From NCBI GenBank assembly GCA_028696165.1, contig JAQVHQ010000021.1, forward strand, positions 1 to 55,380: a DNA stretch of 55,380 nucleotides, in the 5' to 3' direction. Positions within the stretch are counted from its first letter, which is position 1; each line of letters starts with the position of its first letter. The stretch comes from Lachnospiraceae bacterium (GTDB taxonomy: Bacteria > Bacillota > Clostridia > Lachnospirales > Lachnospiraceae). The notes beneath the pieces are model-generated. The model saw only the letters and a program-made list of their open reading frames with translations, was not told the DNA's origin and did not search any database. Both the position numbers and the translations under genes were made by a program. Shown piece after piece: positions 9,093 to 19,500 of this stretch.

Positions 9093-9130
9093 GATTATCA
9101 TAGAGCATATAGGAATTAGTAACGGTAACC

Positions 9131-9158
9131 ATAGGCGGCTTAACATTGAGCCGCCTAT
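9131..9158 (+). promoter_or_regulatory. Intercistronic hairpin between binding protein and permease
   Basis: ATAGGCGGCT and AGCCGCCTAT form a perfect 10-bp stem around an 8-nt loop without a T-run. Such hairpins after binding-protein genes commonly stabilise the upstream message or partially terminate transcription, giving excess binding protein. Confidence 0.6.
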
Positions 9159-9207
9159 ATTATCGAAAATGACTTGAAAAAAGTCAGAGGTGAGAGGAGG
9201 AATAAGT

Positions 9208-10248
9208 GTGAATAATGCACCGAAAAAAACCGCAGCCATCATCATGATGATAGGCGGATTAGCACTTACCGTGATTGCACTTATAATGGATATCAGTGGT
9301 CAGTCAGGAACCTTAAGAGGGTGGCTGTTAATTGTTGGAATTATATTATTAGTAATGGGTATTTTTGAGTTCCCGAACAAAAAACATACGAAGATTGTAA
9401 ATATAGTGTTCTTATTCCCTATGGTATTTACATTTGCAGTAACCGTTGTCATTCCATTTATCTTGGGTATTATTTATTCATTTACCGATTGGGATGGAGT
9501 AACAGTAAATAATTTCATTGGTTTTGGAAATTATATTACTATGTTTAAACAGATGGATTTCGTATATTCATTTGTAATTACTTTGATCTTTACAATCATT
9601 AATATGATTGCTGTTAATATTGTAGGTTTTGCGTTAGCATTACTGTGTACTTCTAAAATCAAAGGAAGAAACTTCTTCAGAGCAGCATTCTTCCTTCCAA
9701 ACTTAATTGGTGGTCTGGTATTAGGTTATGTATGGCAGTTTATCTTCAACAAAGTTATGACTATCATCATTCCTGGCTCTTTATCAATGCTGACCGATGC
9801 GAACCTTGCATTAGTTGCTATTCTGATTGTTAGTACCTGGCAGTATGCAGGTTACATCATGATGATTTATGTAACAGGTCTTCAGAGTGTACCGAGAGAC
9901 GTACTGGAAGCTTCCAGCGTAGATGGAGCTAATCCAATTACAACATTATTTAGAATTAAGATTCCAATGATTGCGAATACATTTACAGTATGTATCTTCC
10001 TTACATTGGTTAACTCTTTCAAACAGTTCGACTTGAACTTAGCTATCACCAATGGTGCGCCAAGCCGAATCATGGGTGCGAAGATTATTCAGGCTACAGA
10101 ATTCCTTGCTTTGAATATCTATAACACTGCAATCCGTAAGAATAACTATGCACTTGGTCAGACGAAAGCCGTTATCTTCTTTATCATTCTGGCAATCGTA
10201 TCCCTGACTCAGGTTACCATCAGTAAGAAGAAGGAGGTTGAGTTATAA
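9208..10248 (+). CDS. Sugar ABC transporter permease (MalF-like)
   Basis: 346-residue inner-membrane permease. Two extra N-terminal hydrophobic segments (about residues 8-30 and 40-58) precede the standard six-helix core, as in MalF-type subunits. The cytoplasmic coupling (EAA) motif is seen as EASSVDGANPITTLFRIKIP. Start is GTG 9208 with GGAGG 7 bp upstream. The stop overlaps the next start (TAATG), indicating translational coupling. It should pair with the following permease and the upstream lipoprotein. No ATPase gene is in the window, so a shared MsmK-type ATPase encoded elsewhere is inferred. Confidence 0.9.
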   Translation: MNNAPKKTAAIIMMIGGLALTVIALIMDISGQSGTLRGWLLIVGIILLVMGIFEFPNKKHTKIVNIVFLFPMVFTFAVTVVIPFILGIIYSFTDWDGVTVNNFIGFGNYITMFKQMDFVYSFVITLIFTIINMIAVNIVGFALALLCTSKIKGRNFFRAAFFLPNLIGGLVLGYVWQFIFNKVMTIIIPGSLSMLTDANLALVAILIVSTWQYAGYIMMIYVTGLQSVPRDVLEASSVDGANPITTLFRIKIPMIANTFTVCIFLTLVNSFKQFDLNLAITNGAPSRIMGAKIIQATEFLALNIYNTAIRKNNYALGQTKAVIFFIILAIVSLTQVTISKKKEVEL

Positions 10249-11108
10249 TGAAAGCACAAAGAACCAGAAGACTTGTTGGAACTATTGTGGGCACAATTAT
10301 CGCTCTTATAGTCCTCTCTCCATTTTTCTTAGTAGTTATCAACTCAGCAAAGACCAGTGCGGACATCGTTATCAGTCCAATTAAACTGCCTGAAAGCTGG
10401 GGACAGATGCTTACCAACATGCAGAACGTTATCAATACCAGTAACTTTAGTTATTGGACATCATTTGGAAGTTCTCTGTTGATTACGGTAGTATCTTTAG
10501 CATTATTGACAGTACTTTCCTGTATGGCTGCCTGGGTACTCAGCAGACACCATAGAGAAAAATGGTCTAATGCAATATTCATGATGTTTGTAGCAGCTAT
10601 GGTTATTCCTTTCCAGGTTGTTATGCTTCCTATCTTAACAGTATTTAAAAATATCGGTATCTTCACAGGTATTCAGATGTTACAGAGTTACAAAGGTATT
10701 GTATTTGCTTATTTAGGATTTGGTGGTTCCATGTCAATCTTCATCCTTCATGGATTTATCAAGAATATTCCTTATGAGTTGGAAGAGGCAGCACATATTG
10801 ATGGATGTTCTCCAGAGGGAACTTTCTTTAGAATCATTTTCCCATTATTGAAACCGGTACAGATGACTGTATTGATTCTGAATGGTTTATGGATCTGGAA
10901 CGATTACCTGTTACCATCTATCATGTTAGGTCTGAATGGTAAAATCAAAACGTTACCAATCGCAGTAAGCAGCTTTGTAGGATCTTACGTAAAACAGTGG
11001 GATTTGATTTTGACAGCAGCATTCCTGGCTATGATTCCTATCGTAATCCTGTTCCTGATCGCCCAGAAACAGATTATCCAAGGTATGGTTGATGGTGCTA
11101 TCAAATAG
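10248..11108 (+). CDS. Sugar ABC transporter permease (MalG-like)
   Basis: 286-residue permease with six predicted membrane segments and the EAA coupling motif EEAAHIDGCSPEGTFFRIIFP. It overlaps the preceding permease stop by one base, with an AAGGAGG ribosome binding site inside the upstream gene. It forms the second membrane subunit of the carbohydrate uptake (CUT1) transporter. Confidence 0.9.
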   Translation: MKAQRTRRLVGTIVGTIIALIVLSPFFLVVINSAKTSADIVISPIKLPESWGQMLTNMQNVINTSNFSYWTSFGSSLLITVVSLALLTVLSCMAAWVLSRHHREKWSNAIFMMFVAAMVIPFQVVMLPILTVFKNIGIFTGIQMLQSYKGIVFAYLGFGGSMSIFILHGFIKNIPYELEEAAHIDGCSPEGTFFRIIFPLLKPVQMTVLILNGLWIWNDYLLPSIMLGLNGKIKTLPIAVSSFVGSYVKQWDLILTAAFLAMIPIVILFLIAQKQIIQGMVDGAIK

Positions 11109-11179
11109 TATTCAACTGGAAATAAAAGAAGTAAGGCCTGGTTACAGATATATAATGTTATGTAGCTAAAGGTTTACAT

Positions 11180-11215
11180 AAAGAGGAGTGCTGATTATAT
11201 CAGGCTCCTCTTTTT
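11180..11215 (+). terminator. Rho-independent terminator of the transporter operon
   Basis: AAAGAGGAG pairs with CTCCTCTTT, with an inner CTGAT/ATCAG helix, and the stem runs into a T tract (TTTTTG). Confidence 0.85.
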
Positions 11216-11358
11216 GCTCAAAATTAAGACTTGGAAATAAATATAATTTCTAAATGAAAGCAATTCAAGTGATATCTAATATATGTGAATAAGAAATGAT
11301 ACAAAGGATTATGCAACATAAAATACGAGACTAGAAGAAGAGGACCAGTGCTAACTGG

Positions 11359-11373
11359 CTTGCATTATGCAAG
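11359..11373 (+). promoter_or_regulatory. Perfect dyad overlapping the malQ ribosome binding site region
   Basis: CTTGCAT-T-ATGCAAG is a 15-bp perfect palindrome that abuts the GGGGG ribosome binding site of malQ. It could be an operator or a hairpin modulating translation. A second small dyad, TTATG-CAA-CATAA, lies about 45 bp upstream. Confidence 0.35.
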
Positions 11374-11386
11374 GGGGATTGGAAAA

Positions 11387-12886
11387 ATGAGAAGAAGCGG
11401 AATTTTGTTACCGGTGAGCAGCCTGCCATCGAAATACGGAATTGGTAATTTTGGCACCTGTGCATATGAATTCGTTGATCAGCTAAAAGAGGCTGGACAG
11501 ACTTATTGGCAGATATTGCCTTTAGGACCTACCAGTTACGGAGATTCACCTTATCAGTCATTTTCAACATTTGCAGGAAATCCTTATTTCATCGATCTGG
11601 ATGAACTTATTGAGCAGGAACTGCTTACGGAAAAAGAGTGTAAGGCTGTTGATTTTGGAAAGGATCCCAGAGAAATTGATTATGAAAAACTGTATCTGGG
11701 CAGATTTAAACTGTTGCGCAAGGCTTATGAGCGTGCAGAGGTAAGTGTCAATGATGAGTTTAATGCTTTTGTGGAAAGCCAGGCGTACTGGCTGAAGGAT
11801 TATGCGCTGTTCATGGCGTTGAAGGATTTCTTTGAGGGACACAGTTGGATTGAGTGGCCGGAAGATATTAAGCTTCGCTGGTCCAATGCTTTGGATTATT
11901 ATCGGGAGAAGCTGTATTTTGATATTGAGTTTTATGAATATATTCAGTTTGAGTTTTGTCGTCAGTGGAATAAGTTGAAAGCCTATGCGAATGAAAAGGG
12001 AATTCGCATTATCGGGGATATTCCTATTTATGTGGCTTTCGACAGTGCAGATACCTGGGCTAGTCCGGAGCTGTTCCAGTTAAATGAAGAGCATATTCCG
12101 TGCGCTGTTGCGGGATGCCCGCCAGATGGATTTGCTGCGGATGGTCAGCTTTGGGGGAATCCGTTGTATCGCTGGGATTATCATAGGCAGACTGGATATG
12201 CATGGTGGTTGAGCCGGATTGATTATTGTTTCCGTCTGTATGATGTGGTTCGTATTGATCATTTCCGTGGATTTGATGAGTATTTTTCTATTCCTTATGA
12301 AGATGATACGGCTAAGAATGGTCATTGGGAGAAGGGACCTGGGTTGGAACTTTTTCAGACGATTAAGTATCATCTGGGGGATAAGGCTATTATCGCAGAG
12401 GATTTGGGGTATGTGACGGATTCAGTGCGACAGCTGGTTAGAGATAGTGGATTCCCGGGGATGAAGGTTCTGGAGTTTGCTTTTGATGCAAGGGATACTG
12501 GTAGTGCCAATGATTATTTGCCGCATAATTATACTCAGAATAGTGTGGTTTATACGGGGACTCATGATAATGAGACTTTGAAGGGATGGTTGAAGGATAT
12601 TACTCCACAGGAGCATAAGATGGTGGAGGAGTATGTGGATTGTGAAGGGGTGACGGATGCGAAACTTTGCAAGGCTATGGTGAGAACGGCTATGGCTAGT
12701 GTTTCGGATACTTGTATTATTCCGATTCAGGATTATTTTGGATATGGGCATGAGGCCAGGATGAATACGCCTTCTACTTTGGGGATTAACTGGAAGTGGA
12801 GGATTATTCCCGGGGAGTTTTCGGGGAAGGTTCGGGGGGAGATTTTGAGGTTGACGAAGTGTTATGGTCGATTTAATTATGATTAG
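11387..12886 (+). CDS. malQ: 4-alpha-glucanotransferase
   Basis: 499-residue GH77 amylomaltase that disproportionates maltodextrins by transferring alpha-1,4-glucan segments. The family start RRSGILLPVSSLPSKYGIGNFG is intact, as are the GDIPIYVA region, nucleophile Asp in VVRIDHFRGFDEYF, acid/base Glu in IIAEDLGYVT and stabiliser Asp in YTGTHDNETLKGW. Start is ATG 11387, preceded by AGGGGGA; an in-frame ATG at 11348 is too far from it. It has its own region after the transporter terminator. The 3' third has clearly more G/T-rich codons (GGG, TTG, GTG, GAT) than the 5' half, increasing toward the hairpin element that begins 30 bp after the stop. Confidence 0.93.
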   Translation: MRRSGILLPVSSLPSKYGIGNFGTCAYEFVDQLKEAGQTYWQILPLGPTSYGDSPYQSFSTFAGNPYFIDLDELIEQELLTEKECKAVDFGKDPREIDYEKLYLGRFKLLRKAYERAEVSVNDEFNAFVESQAYWLKDYALFMALKDFFEGHSWIEWPEDIKLRWSNALDYYREKLYFDIEFYEYIQFEFCRQWNKLKAYANEKGIRIIGDIPIYVAFDSADTWASPELFQLNEEHIPCAVAGCPPDGFAADGQLWGNPLYRWDYHRQTGYAWWLSRIDYCFRLYDVVRIDHFRGFDEYFSIPYEDDTAKNGHWEKGPGLELFQTIKYHLGDKAIIAEDLGYVTDSVRQLVRDSGFPGMKVLEFAFDARDTGSANDYLPHNYTQNSVVYTGTHDNETLKGWLKDITPQEHKMVEEYVDCEGVTDAKLCKAMVRTAMASVSDTCIIPIQDYFGYGHEARMNTPSTLGINWKWRIIPGEFSGKVRGEILRLTKCYGRFNYD

Positions 12887-12915
12887 GTTTGGGTGAGGGG
12901 GTTGGAGGTGCGGAC

Positions 12916-13251
12916 GCAATATCATGGCACCACCCACTCCCCATGACCAGCAGTGACAAAAAGGGCGGACAGGACAGCAGTTTTTATTGCCAGGACTTTC
13001 GCGCTGTAACCATCTAGGTGTAAAACAGCCTGCTATGACAGGAATCTGACGCATTCGGTATGTATGCTGATGCATACATGCCTCAGGGCGTCATCAAATG
13101 GTGTTTTGGTAAACACCATTTGTCCTGCCATAGCAGGCTGTTTTGCACCAAGATGGTTATCAGGGCGAAAGTATGGCAATAAAAACCTGCTGTCCTGTCT
13201 GTCCTTTTTGTCACTGCTGGCCATGGGGAGTGGGTGGTGCCATGATATTGC
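12916..13251 (+). repeat. Long Y-shaped hairpin element, copy 1
   Basis: Left arm 12916-13043 is complementary to right arm 13123-13251 along about 128 bp with only scattered mismatches. The 79-nt apex folds into two further hairpins: an 8-bp ATGTATGC/GCATACAT stem enclosed by TGACGC/GCGTCA, and a 12-bp CAAATGGTGTTT/AAACACCATTTG stem with a TGGT loop. An A.A mismatch (13016/13150) and a bulged T (13160) interrupt the main stem. The same architecture, with an apex of identical length, recurs at 42911-43213 with compensatory base changes. No protein is encoded in it. It lies in the gap between malQ and the Rhs gene (12887-13556). Confidence 0.85.
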
Positions 13252-13331
13252 TGGGGATGGAGGGCGGGAGGAGAGGAAGGGAAGAGTAGAGAAGAGTAGA
13301 GAAGGAGCGGAGAATTTTGGGAGTGAAATCG

Positions 13332-13370
13332 CGTGCCTTAAGGCACGGGGCCTGTGGAATGAGGGAGGTT
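13332..13370 (+). repeat. Conserved downstream hairpin of long element 1
   Basis: CGTGCC-TTAA-GGCACG followed by GGGGCCTGTGGAA and a G-rich tail. The same block (CGTGCC-TGGC-GGCACG, then GGGGCTTGTGGAA) follows the second long hairpin at 43244-43272, so it is part of the same composite element. The stretch 13371-13540 is G/T-rich then A/T-rich, with no further recognisable feature. Confidence 0.65.
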
Positions 13371-13556
13371 AGGGGCTGGATTTGTTGGTGGGGGAGGCTG
13401 GAGTTGGGATTTGATGTGGGGATAATTGCTAAAAATTTGTGAGGAAAATTGTGAGACATTGATAGAAAATGATTGTTGGATGAAGATGATATATATAAGA
13501 TGAAGATTACATGGTAGAATAAATTATATTAAAAAGTCAAGGAGGATAGATACAAG

Positions 13557-16500
13557 ATGATTATGAAGGCTCCTATAAGTTCATCAGAATTGTGTGATTC
13601 AAAGATTATTGAAGAATTAGTAGAAAACAGGACGGAAAATATTAAACATTTTATCACAGAAAATCACGGTGGTGTGGCGGTAATGTATCCAGAAGCTGTT
13701 CACTATAGTGAGGGTGGAAAATGGAAAGATATTGATAATTCTTTAGAGGAAGATTATTCTAATTCAGTTTATCAGAATAAAGCTTCAGGATTAAAAGTTA
13801 AATTTGCTAAACATGGAACTGCTAATAAACTGGTATCCTTACATATAGATAATAATAAGCTTTCGTGGGGTCTGGAATCAGTTGGTAAATCAAAAAGCAA
13901 AGATTGCGTATTCCAACTGTTGAAAGAGGAGCCTTTAGCGGACATTGATAAATCTCTAGATAATCCAATCGAGGAATGGAACAATAAAAAAATGAAAGTA
14001 GAGCATATTTGTTCGGGTGGATTTTACGAGAATATTTTTGATGGGATTACTATTACATATAAACTTGAGGGAAAAATATTAAGAGAAATTATTGCAATAG
14101 CAAATAAAAATGCGGTGGATACAAAGATTTCATTTAGAATTCGACATAAAAAAATGGGAATTAGATTAGGAACTTCCGGAGTGGTGGAAGTTTTTAAGTT
14201 AGATGAGCCAGATACTGTAGTCTATTTCTTCAGTGCGCCTTGCATGTATGACGCTGCCGGAAATTTCTCGGAAAAAACTTCTTACAAAATTGAAGAGGCA
14301 GGAAAAGAAGAAAGTGTTCTGAATATTGTAACTGATTTGGAGTGGATGAATGCAGCGGAGCGGATATATCCTATAATAATTGATCCGGATACAGAAACAA
14401 GTCATAGCTCAAAAAATATTGTGGATACATTCGTAAGACAAAAATATCCTGCAAGTAGTGTGGTAAGTTCTTATGGATCTTTTTATGTTGCAAATAACAA
14501 TGGATATGGAATATGCAGATCTTTTTTGAAATTTGCATCGTTGCCTGCTATTCCAGGCGGAGCGGTTATTTATAATGCAAGATTGAATATCTGGCAATAC
14601 GGATACTCATCATACGAGGATCATGGATTCTATGTTACTGCGCACAAGGTAAATAGTGGCTGGGCGCCTGGAAGTACAACCTGGAATAATCAACCAGCTT
14701 GTGAGTCAGAGGTGCTTGATTATGCCAAGATGGAAAAGGTAACTTCTGGAAGTACTCTGTATATTACACCTAAGCAATTTAATGTTACAAAACTTGTGAG
14801 AGAATGGTATAACACTGGTATAAATAATGGAATTATGCTTAAAATGAAAGATGAATCTATACGTGCAGAATCTGTTTTCGTATCTTCGGATCATCCAACA
14901 GGCGGGACATTAGGTATTACCTCAGATATGTTTCCGGCGGGCATTATATATTATCGCGATGTAAATGGATTAGAAGATTACTATAGTTATCATACTCAGA
15001 GTGCAGGAAGGACTGGAGAGGGACATGTCAATGATTTTAATGGAAATCTTGTGTTTGTTCATAGTGATACTACAATAAGCGGAAGCTGTTTTCCGGTAAC
15101 GCTAAGTCATGTCTATAATTTGTCTCAAAGAGATGAGTGGGAAAGAGTTGGATTTGGGTGGCGTTTAAGTGCTCATCAAAAATTGCAGAGCTCAGGAATA
15201 GAACATTTTCCTTATGTATATACAGATGGAGATGGAACAAAACATTATTTTTATAAAGATACAGAAGATGGCAATAAACTTAAAGATGAGGAAGGGATTG
15301 GATTTACAATTACTCAAACATCTTCTTTGGATTCTCAATCATATATGGTCATGGAAACAAAGGAACATATTAAGATATCGTTTAGACAAGATGGGTGGAT
15401 CAGTAAAGAAATAGATACCAATGGGAATAGTATTACATACCATTATGCTGCAGACCAGTGGGGAGACAGACTTGTACAAATAGAAAATTCTACCGGATCA
15501 AAGATTTTCCTTGTATATGGGACGGATGGTAAGCTGGACTCCTTAACAGATGAAGTGGGGAGAAAGGTGTATTATCACTACGAAGATCGGAAACTTTGCA
15601 GGATCACATACCCAGATGGCGAAGTAAGTCAATATATGTATAGTGGACACGAATTGATAGGTGTTAGAGCTATAGATGGATATGAGTTGCACTACACATA
15701 TGTTCAAGATTGTAATGTAAGACGCATTGGCGGAATTATGGAAAAAGGTGGTAACGTCAGTGGACAGGAGATAAAGATAAGCTATTATAATGGAACAAGT
15801 ACAGTCTTTGAAGAAACAGAGCTGAAAGGAAACTTGGGGGATTCAAGAAATAGCAAAAAATACACATATCAATTTGATACGAATGGTAGAGCTGTCTGTG
15901 TATGCGATGAAAATGGTAACGCTGCTAATTATTCTTTTTTCAAGCAGGGACAAAAAAATAATAAACTGAGTAGTCAGGGAAATACTATGAAAACGGTAAT
16001 TAATTATGTCTTAAACTGCCGTTTTGAAGAATCATTAAATTGGTGGGAAATATATTCGATAGATAAGAGTCAGGTACAGGTTGATACTACACAGGGCTAT
16101 ATAGGCAATAAATCAGTTAAAATCATCAGAACATCCACTGGAAATAATGCGTCAGGAGTCTTACAGACAGTAAATCTAAAACCAGGTACATATACTGCTT
16201 CAGCATACTTTAAAATCCAAGATATTACCGGAGCTGAAGCAAGGATGGGGATTGCTATTATTGGAATAAAGAAAGACGGAACTAATGTTTATCTGCCTTC
16301 ATCTCCGGGATTGAGAGAACAGACAGATGACAGTATTGATCAAGGATGGAAGCGTGAGTATGTAACTTTCGCTATTAATGAAGCCTACCAAGGTGTCGCG
16401 ATAGTAGGAGCATTTTTCAATGGTGCAGGAGTAGGATGGGTATCTTGTTTCCAACTTGAAGAAGGAAGAAAAATAAATCCGTTAAATATAATGGAAAATG

Positions 16501-19500
16501 GAAGTTTTGAAGTGATGGGACAGGCAACGGATACAATTCCAGTCACATTTGGAAGTATTCTTACCAATAATGTACCTGGCGGAGATGGACAGAATTCTGA
16601 GATATATAAATATGATTCACATTCACTTAGAATATATGGGGAAGTTGAAAAAAGAAAAGGATTTTGGAAAAAAATACCAATAAGTGGTTCGGAAAAGGAT
16701 ATCTTTTCAATAAGTGGATGGGCAAAGGGAAAAGGTGTACCGGGTAAAGAATTTTCTATGGTAATTGGGATTGAATATGAAGACAATACTGTCAAATGGA
16801 CGGATATTCCATTTAATCCGAATGTGTCAGAGTGGCAGTTTGTCAGCCAGATTGTCAGCGCAAATGATCAAATAAGTGATACTGAAAAAAGGTATAAATC
16901 CATTTTGTTCTATATATTCTTTGGGAATAATGCAAATGATGCTTTTTTTGATGGTATACAAATTATTAGAGATGATGCGGAAAGCTATGTATATGACAAT
17001 GCTGGAAATTTGATATCAACAAAATCTGCTGCAGAGAAATCAGGATTTAGTTATGATAAAAATAATGATATTTCCAAGGCAATGGATATCTCGGGCACCT
17101 CGTTCGAATATGGGTATGATGATAAGCACAACATGGTTTATGCAGTTAATTCAGAGCAGGTGGAATATCAATTCCAATATGATATGCATGGAAACCCGAT
17201 TAAAATCAATGCATGTGGCGGGAAATTTGGAAATGCCGTTACGCCAGGTAAGACGTACTATATTCGTGAAAGAGTGTCAGGAAATTGCATTGGAACACTG
17301 GGAAGCAGTACAGCGGCTGGAACTTCTGCCAATTTGTGGGAGTATACAGCAGCATTGTCGCAAAAGTGGAAAATTGTAGATGTTGGATCTGGCTATGTAA
17401 ATATTATCCCGCTTCATGCTCCTAAAATGGCATTGGAGGTTAAGGATGCTGCTGATGCAGAAGGGGCTAAGGTTCAGATTAATTCCAGAAATAATGGAGA
17501 TTCACAGAAATTTAAGATACAGGTGATGAGAGATGGCAGTTATCACATAATTGCAAAATGCAGCAAGGATAAGAGATGTCTTACGAATGCTTCCAATTCT
17601 ACAGCCAATGGAGAACTAATTACTACGTGGGCTATCAATAATGATTATGATAGACAAAAGTGGTACTTTGAGTCAGCATATAACAATGCATCTGATGTAC
17701 CTGAGAATAAGAAGGTTTATGAGATGCGTATAATGCACAGCAATATGTACCTAGATGTGAGCGGAAAATCTTCCGAAGAAGGCACACATCTGGTACAATA
17801 TTATGGAAATGCTACAGATGCTCAAAAGTTTGTTATTGTGCATAATGATGATGCGTATACAATACATCCGATTTATGCAACTGAAAAAGCTTTAACAGTA
17901 AATCAAAATAGTCAGGGGCAAGATGAGATTGTAATAAAGGCTTATGAAGCTGGATACATAAAACAAAAATTCCAATTTGTAAAATGTGGGAACGCGTATG
18001 CGATTAGCCATATGGGAACAGGAAAAGTACTGGAAATACCAAATAATTCCCGGTCCATTAATGTTAATATACAATTAGGTATCGTATCTGAAACAGGATT
18101 TGCAAAAAACCAATTGTTTGTATTAGAATGTAAGGAGGCAGTGTTAGCTACTTCAATGACTTATACTGCTAATGGAAGAAATCCGCTGTCTGTCACAGAC
18201 TCAAGAGGTAATACTATAAGATACGAGTATGATGGAAAAGAGCGAATGCTGAAAAGAACGATTGATGCAAGCGGAAATACTACAGAATATGAATATGATA
18301 ACAATACGGATCAGATGCTTCAAATTATAAAAACTATTAATGGAGAGAAGCAAGTACTGGTAGAATATGCATATGATAAAGATAGGCTAAAATCAACAAA
18401 GCATAATGGCTTTTTGTATGAACAGATATATGATGCTTTTGGGAATGAAACAATAATTCGCGTTGCGGGGTGTGATCAGCAAAGAATATCGTACCATGCT
18501 CATAATGGGCTAGTAGATATGATTACTTATGCTGACGGAACCAAAATGCAGAATGTCTATGATCAGGATGAACAGATTGTTGAACAGAATATTATATTGC
18601 AAGATGGAACAACCCAAAAGTTATATTCTGCGGAGTATGATAACTATGGAAACATGGAAGAGTATCAGGATCACTGTAATAGCATTTCATATCATTACCA
18701 GTATGATTTGATTGGCCGATTATTAGGTATTGAAACATCAAATGGATTTGTTAATAGAGTTTCTTATGATAACAAAAATAGGCTATCTTCGCTGATATAC
18801 AAGGTAAAAGGTGTTGGAAACAAAATCGAGATTGTGTATGGTGATGTGGACAAGCAAGAATTACCGGGATTGTCATATGGCGTAAACATTAATAATGAAC
18901 GAAAATTAGAATATGCTTATGACGGATTGGCTCGTATCAATAGGGTGAAAACAAATTTATCTGATGCGAAAAGTATTGAGAGAGAATATGAATTTGAAGC
19001 AGGTAAAGGGCTTGGTCATACTACGTGTCTTCCTGCCTGTGTTAGAGATAATGGACATGCAATCTGGTATACATATGATGCCAACGGTAACATAAAGAAA
19101 ATTTCAGAGGAAGTTGATAATATTCAGCAGCTGATGGCTGCCTATTACTATGATGAATTGAATCAGCTGATTCGAGAGAATAATAAATGGGAAGACAAGA
19201 CAATACTGTACGCGTATGACATGTATGGTAATATATTAGAACGCACAGCATATGCCTATACAGAAAATCCAATTGCTTCGGACTCAGGGGTGATACAACG
19301 AGATGTCTATACTTATCGGGAAGATGGGTGGAAAGATCAGCTTCTGGCATATAATAATGAGACTATATCTTATAATTCCATGGGAAATCCACTAAATTAT
19401 CGAGGGATGTCAATGGAGTGGGAAAATGGAAAACAATTAGCCAAGGTTACAAAACCTCTGCTGAATATGGAGTTTCATTATGATATTGATGGAAATCGTG

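Noticed and set aside
12916-13251. Integron attC site or tRNA-like element for the long hairpin
   Set aside because: No integrase or cassette structure nearby, no R-box/L-box core sites recognised, and 128-bp arms are much longer than attC stems.
12422-13459. Open frames on both strands across the malQ end and the hairpin
   Set aside because: No ribosome binding sites, no family resemblance, compositional by-products of G/T skew and the inverted repeat.
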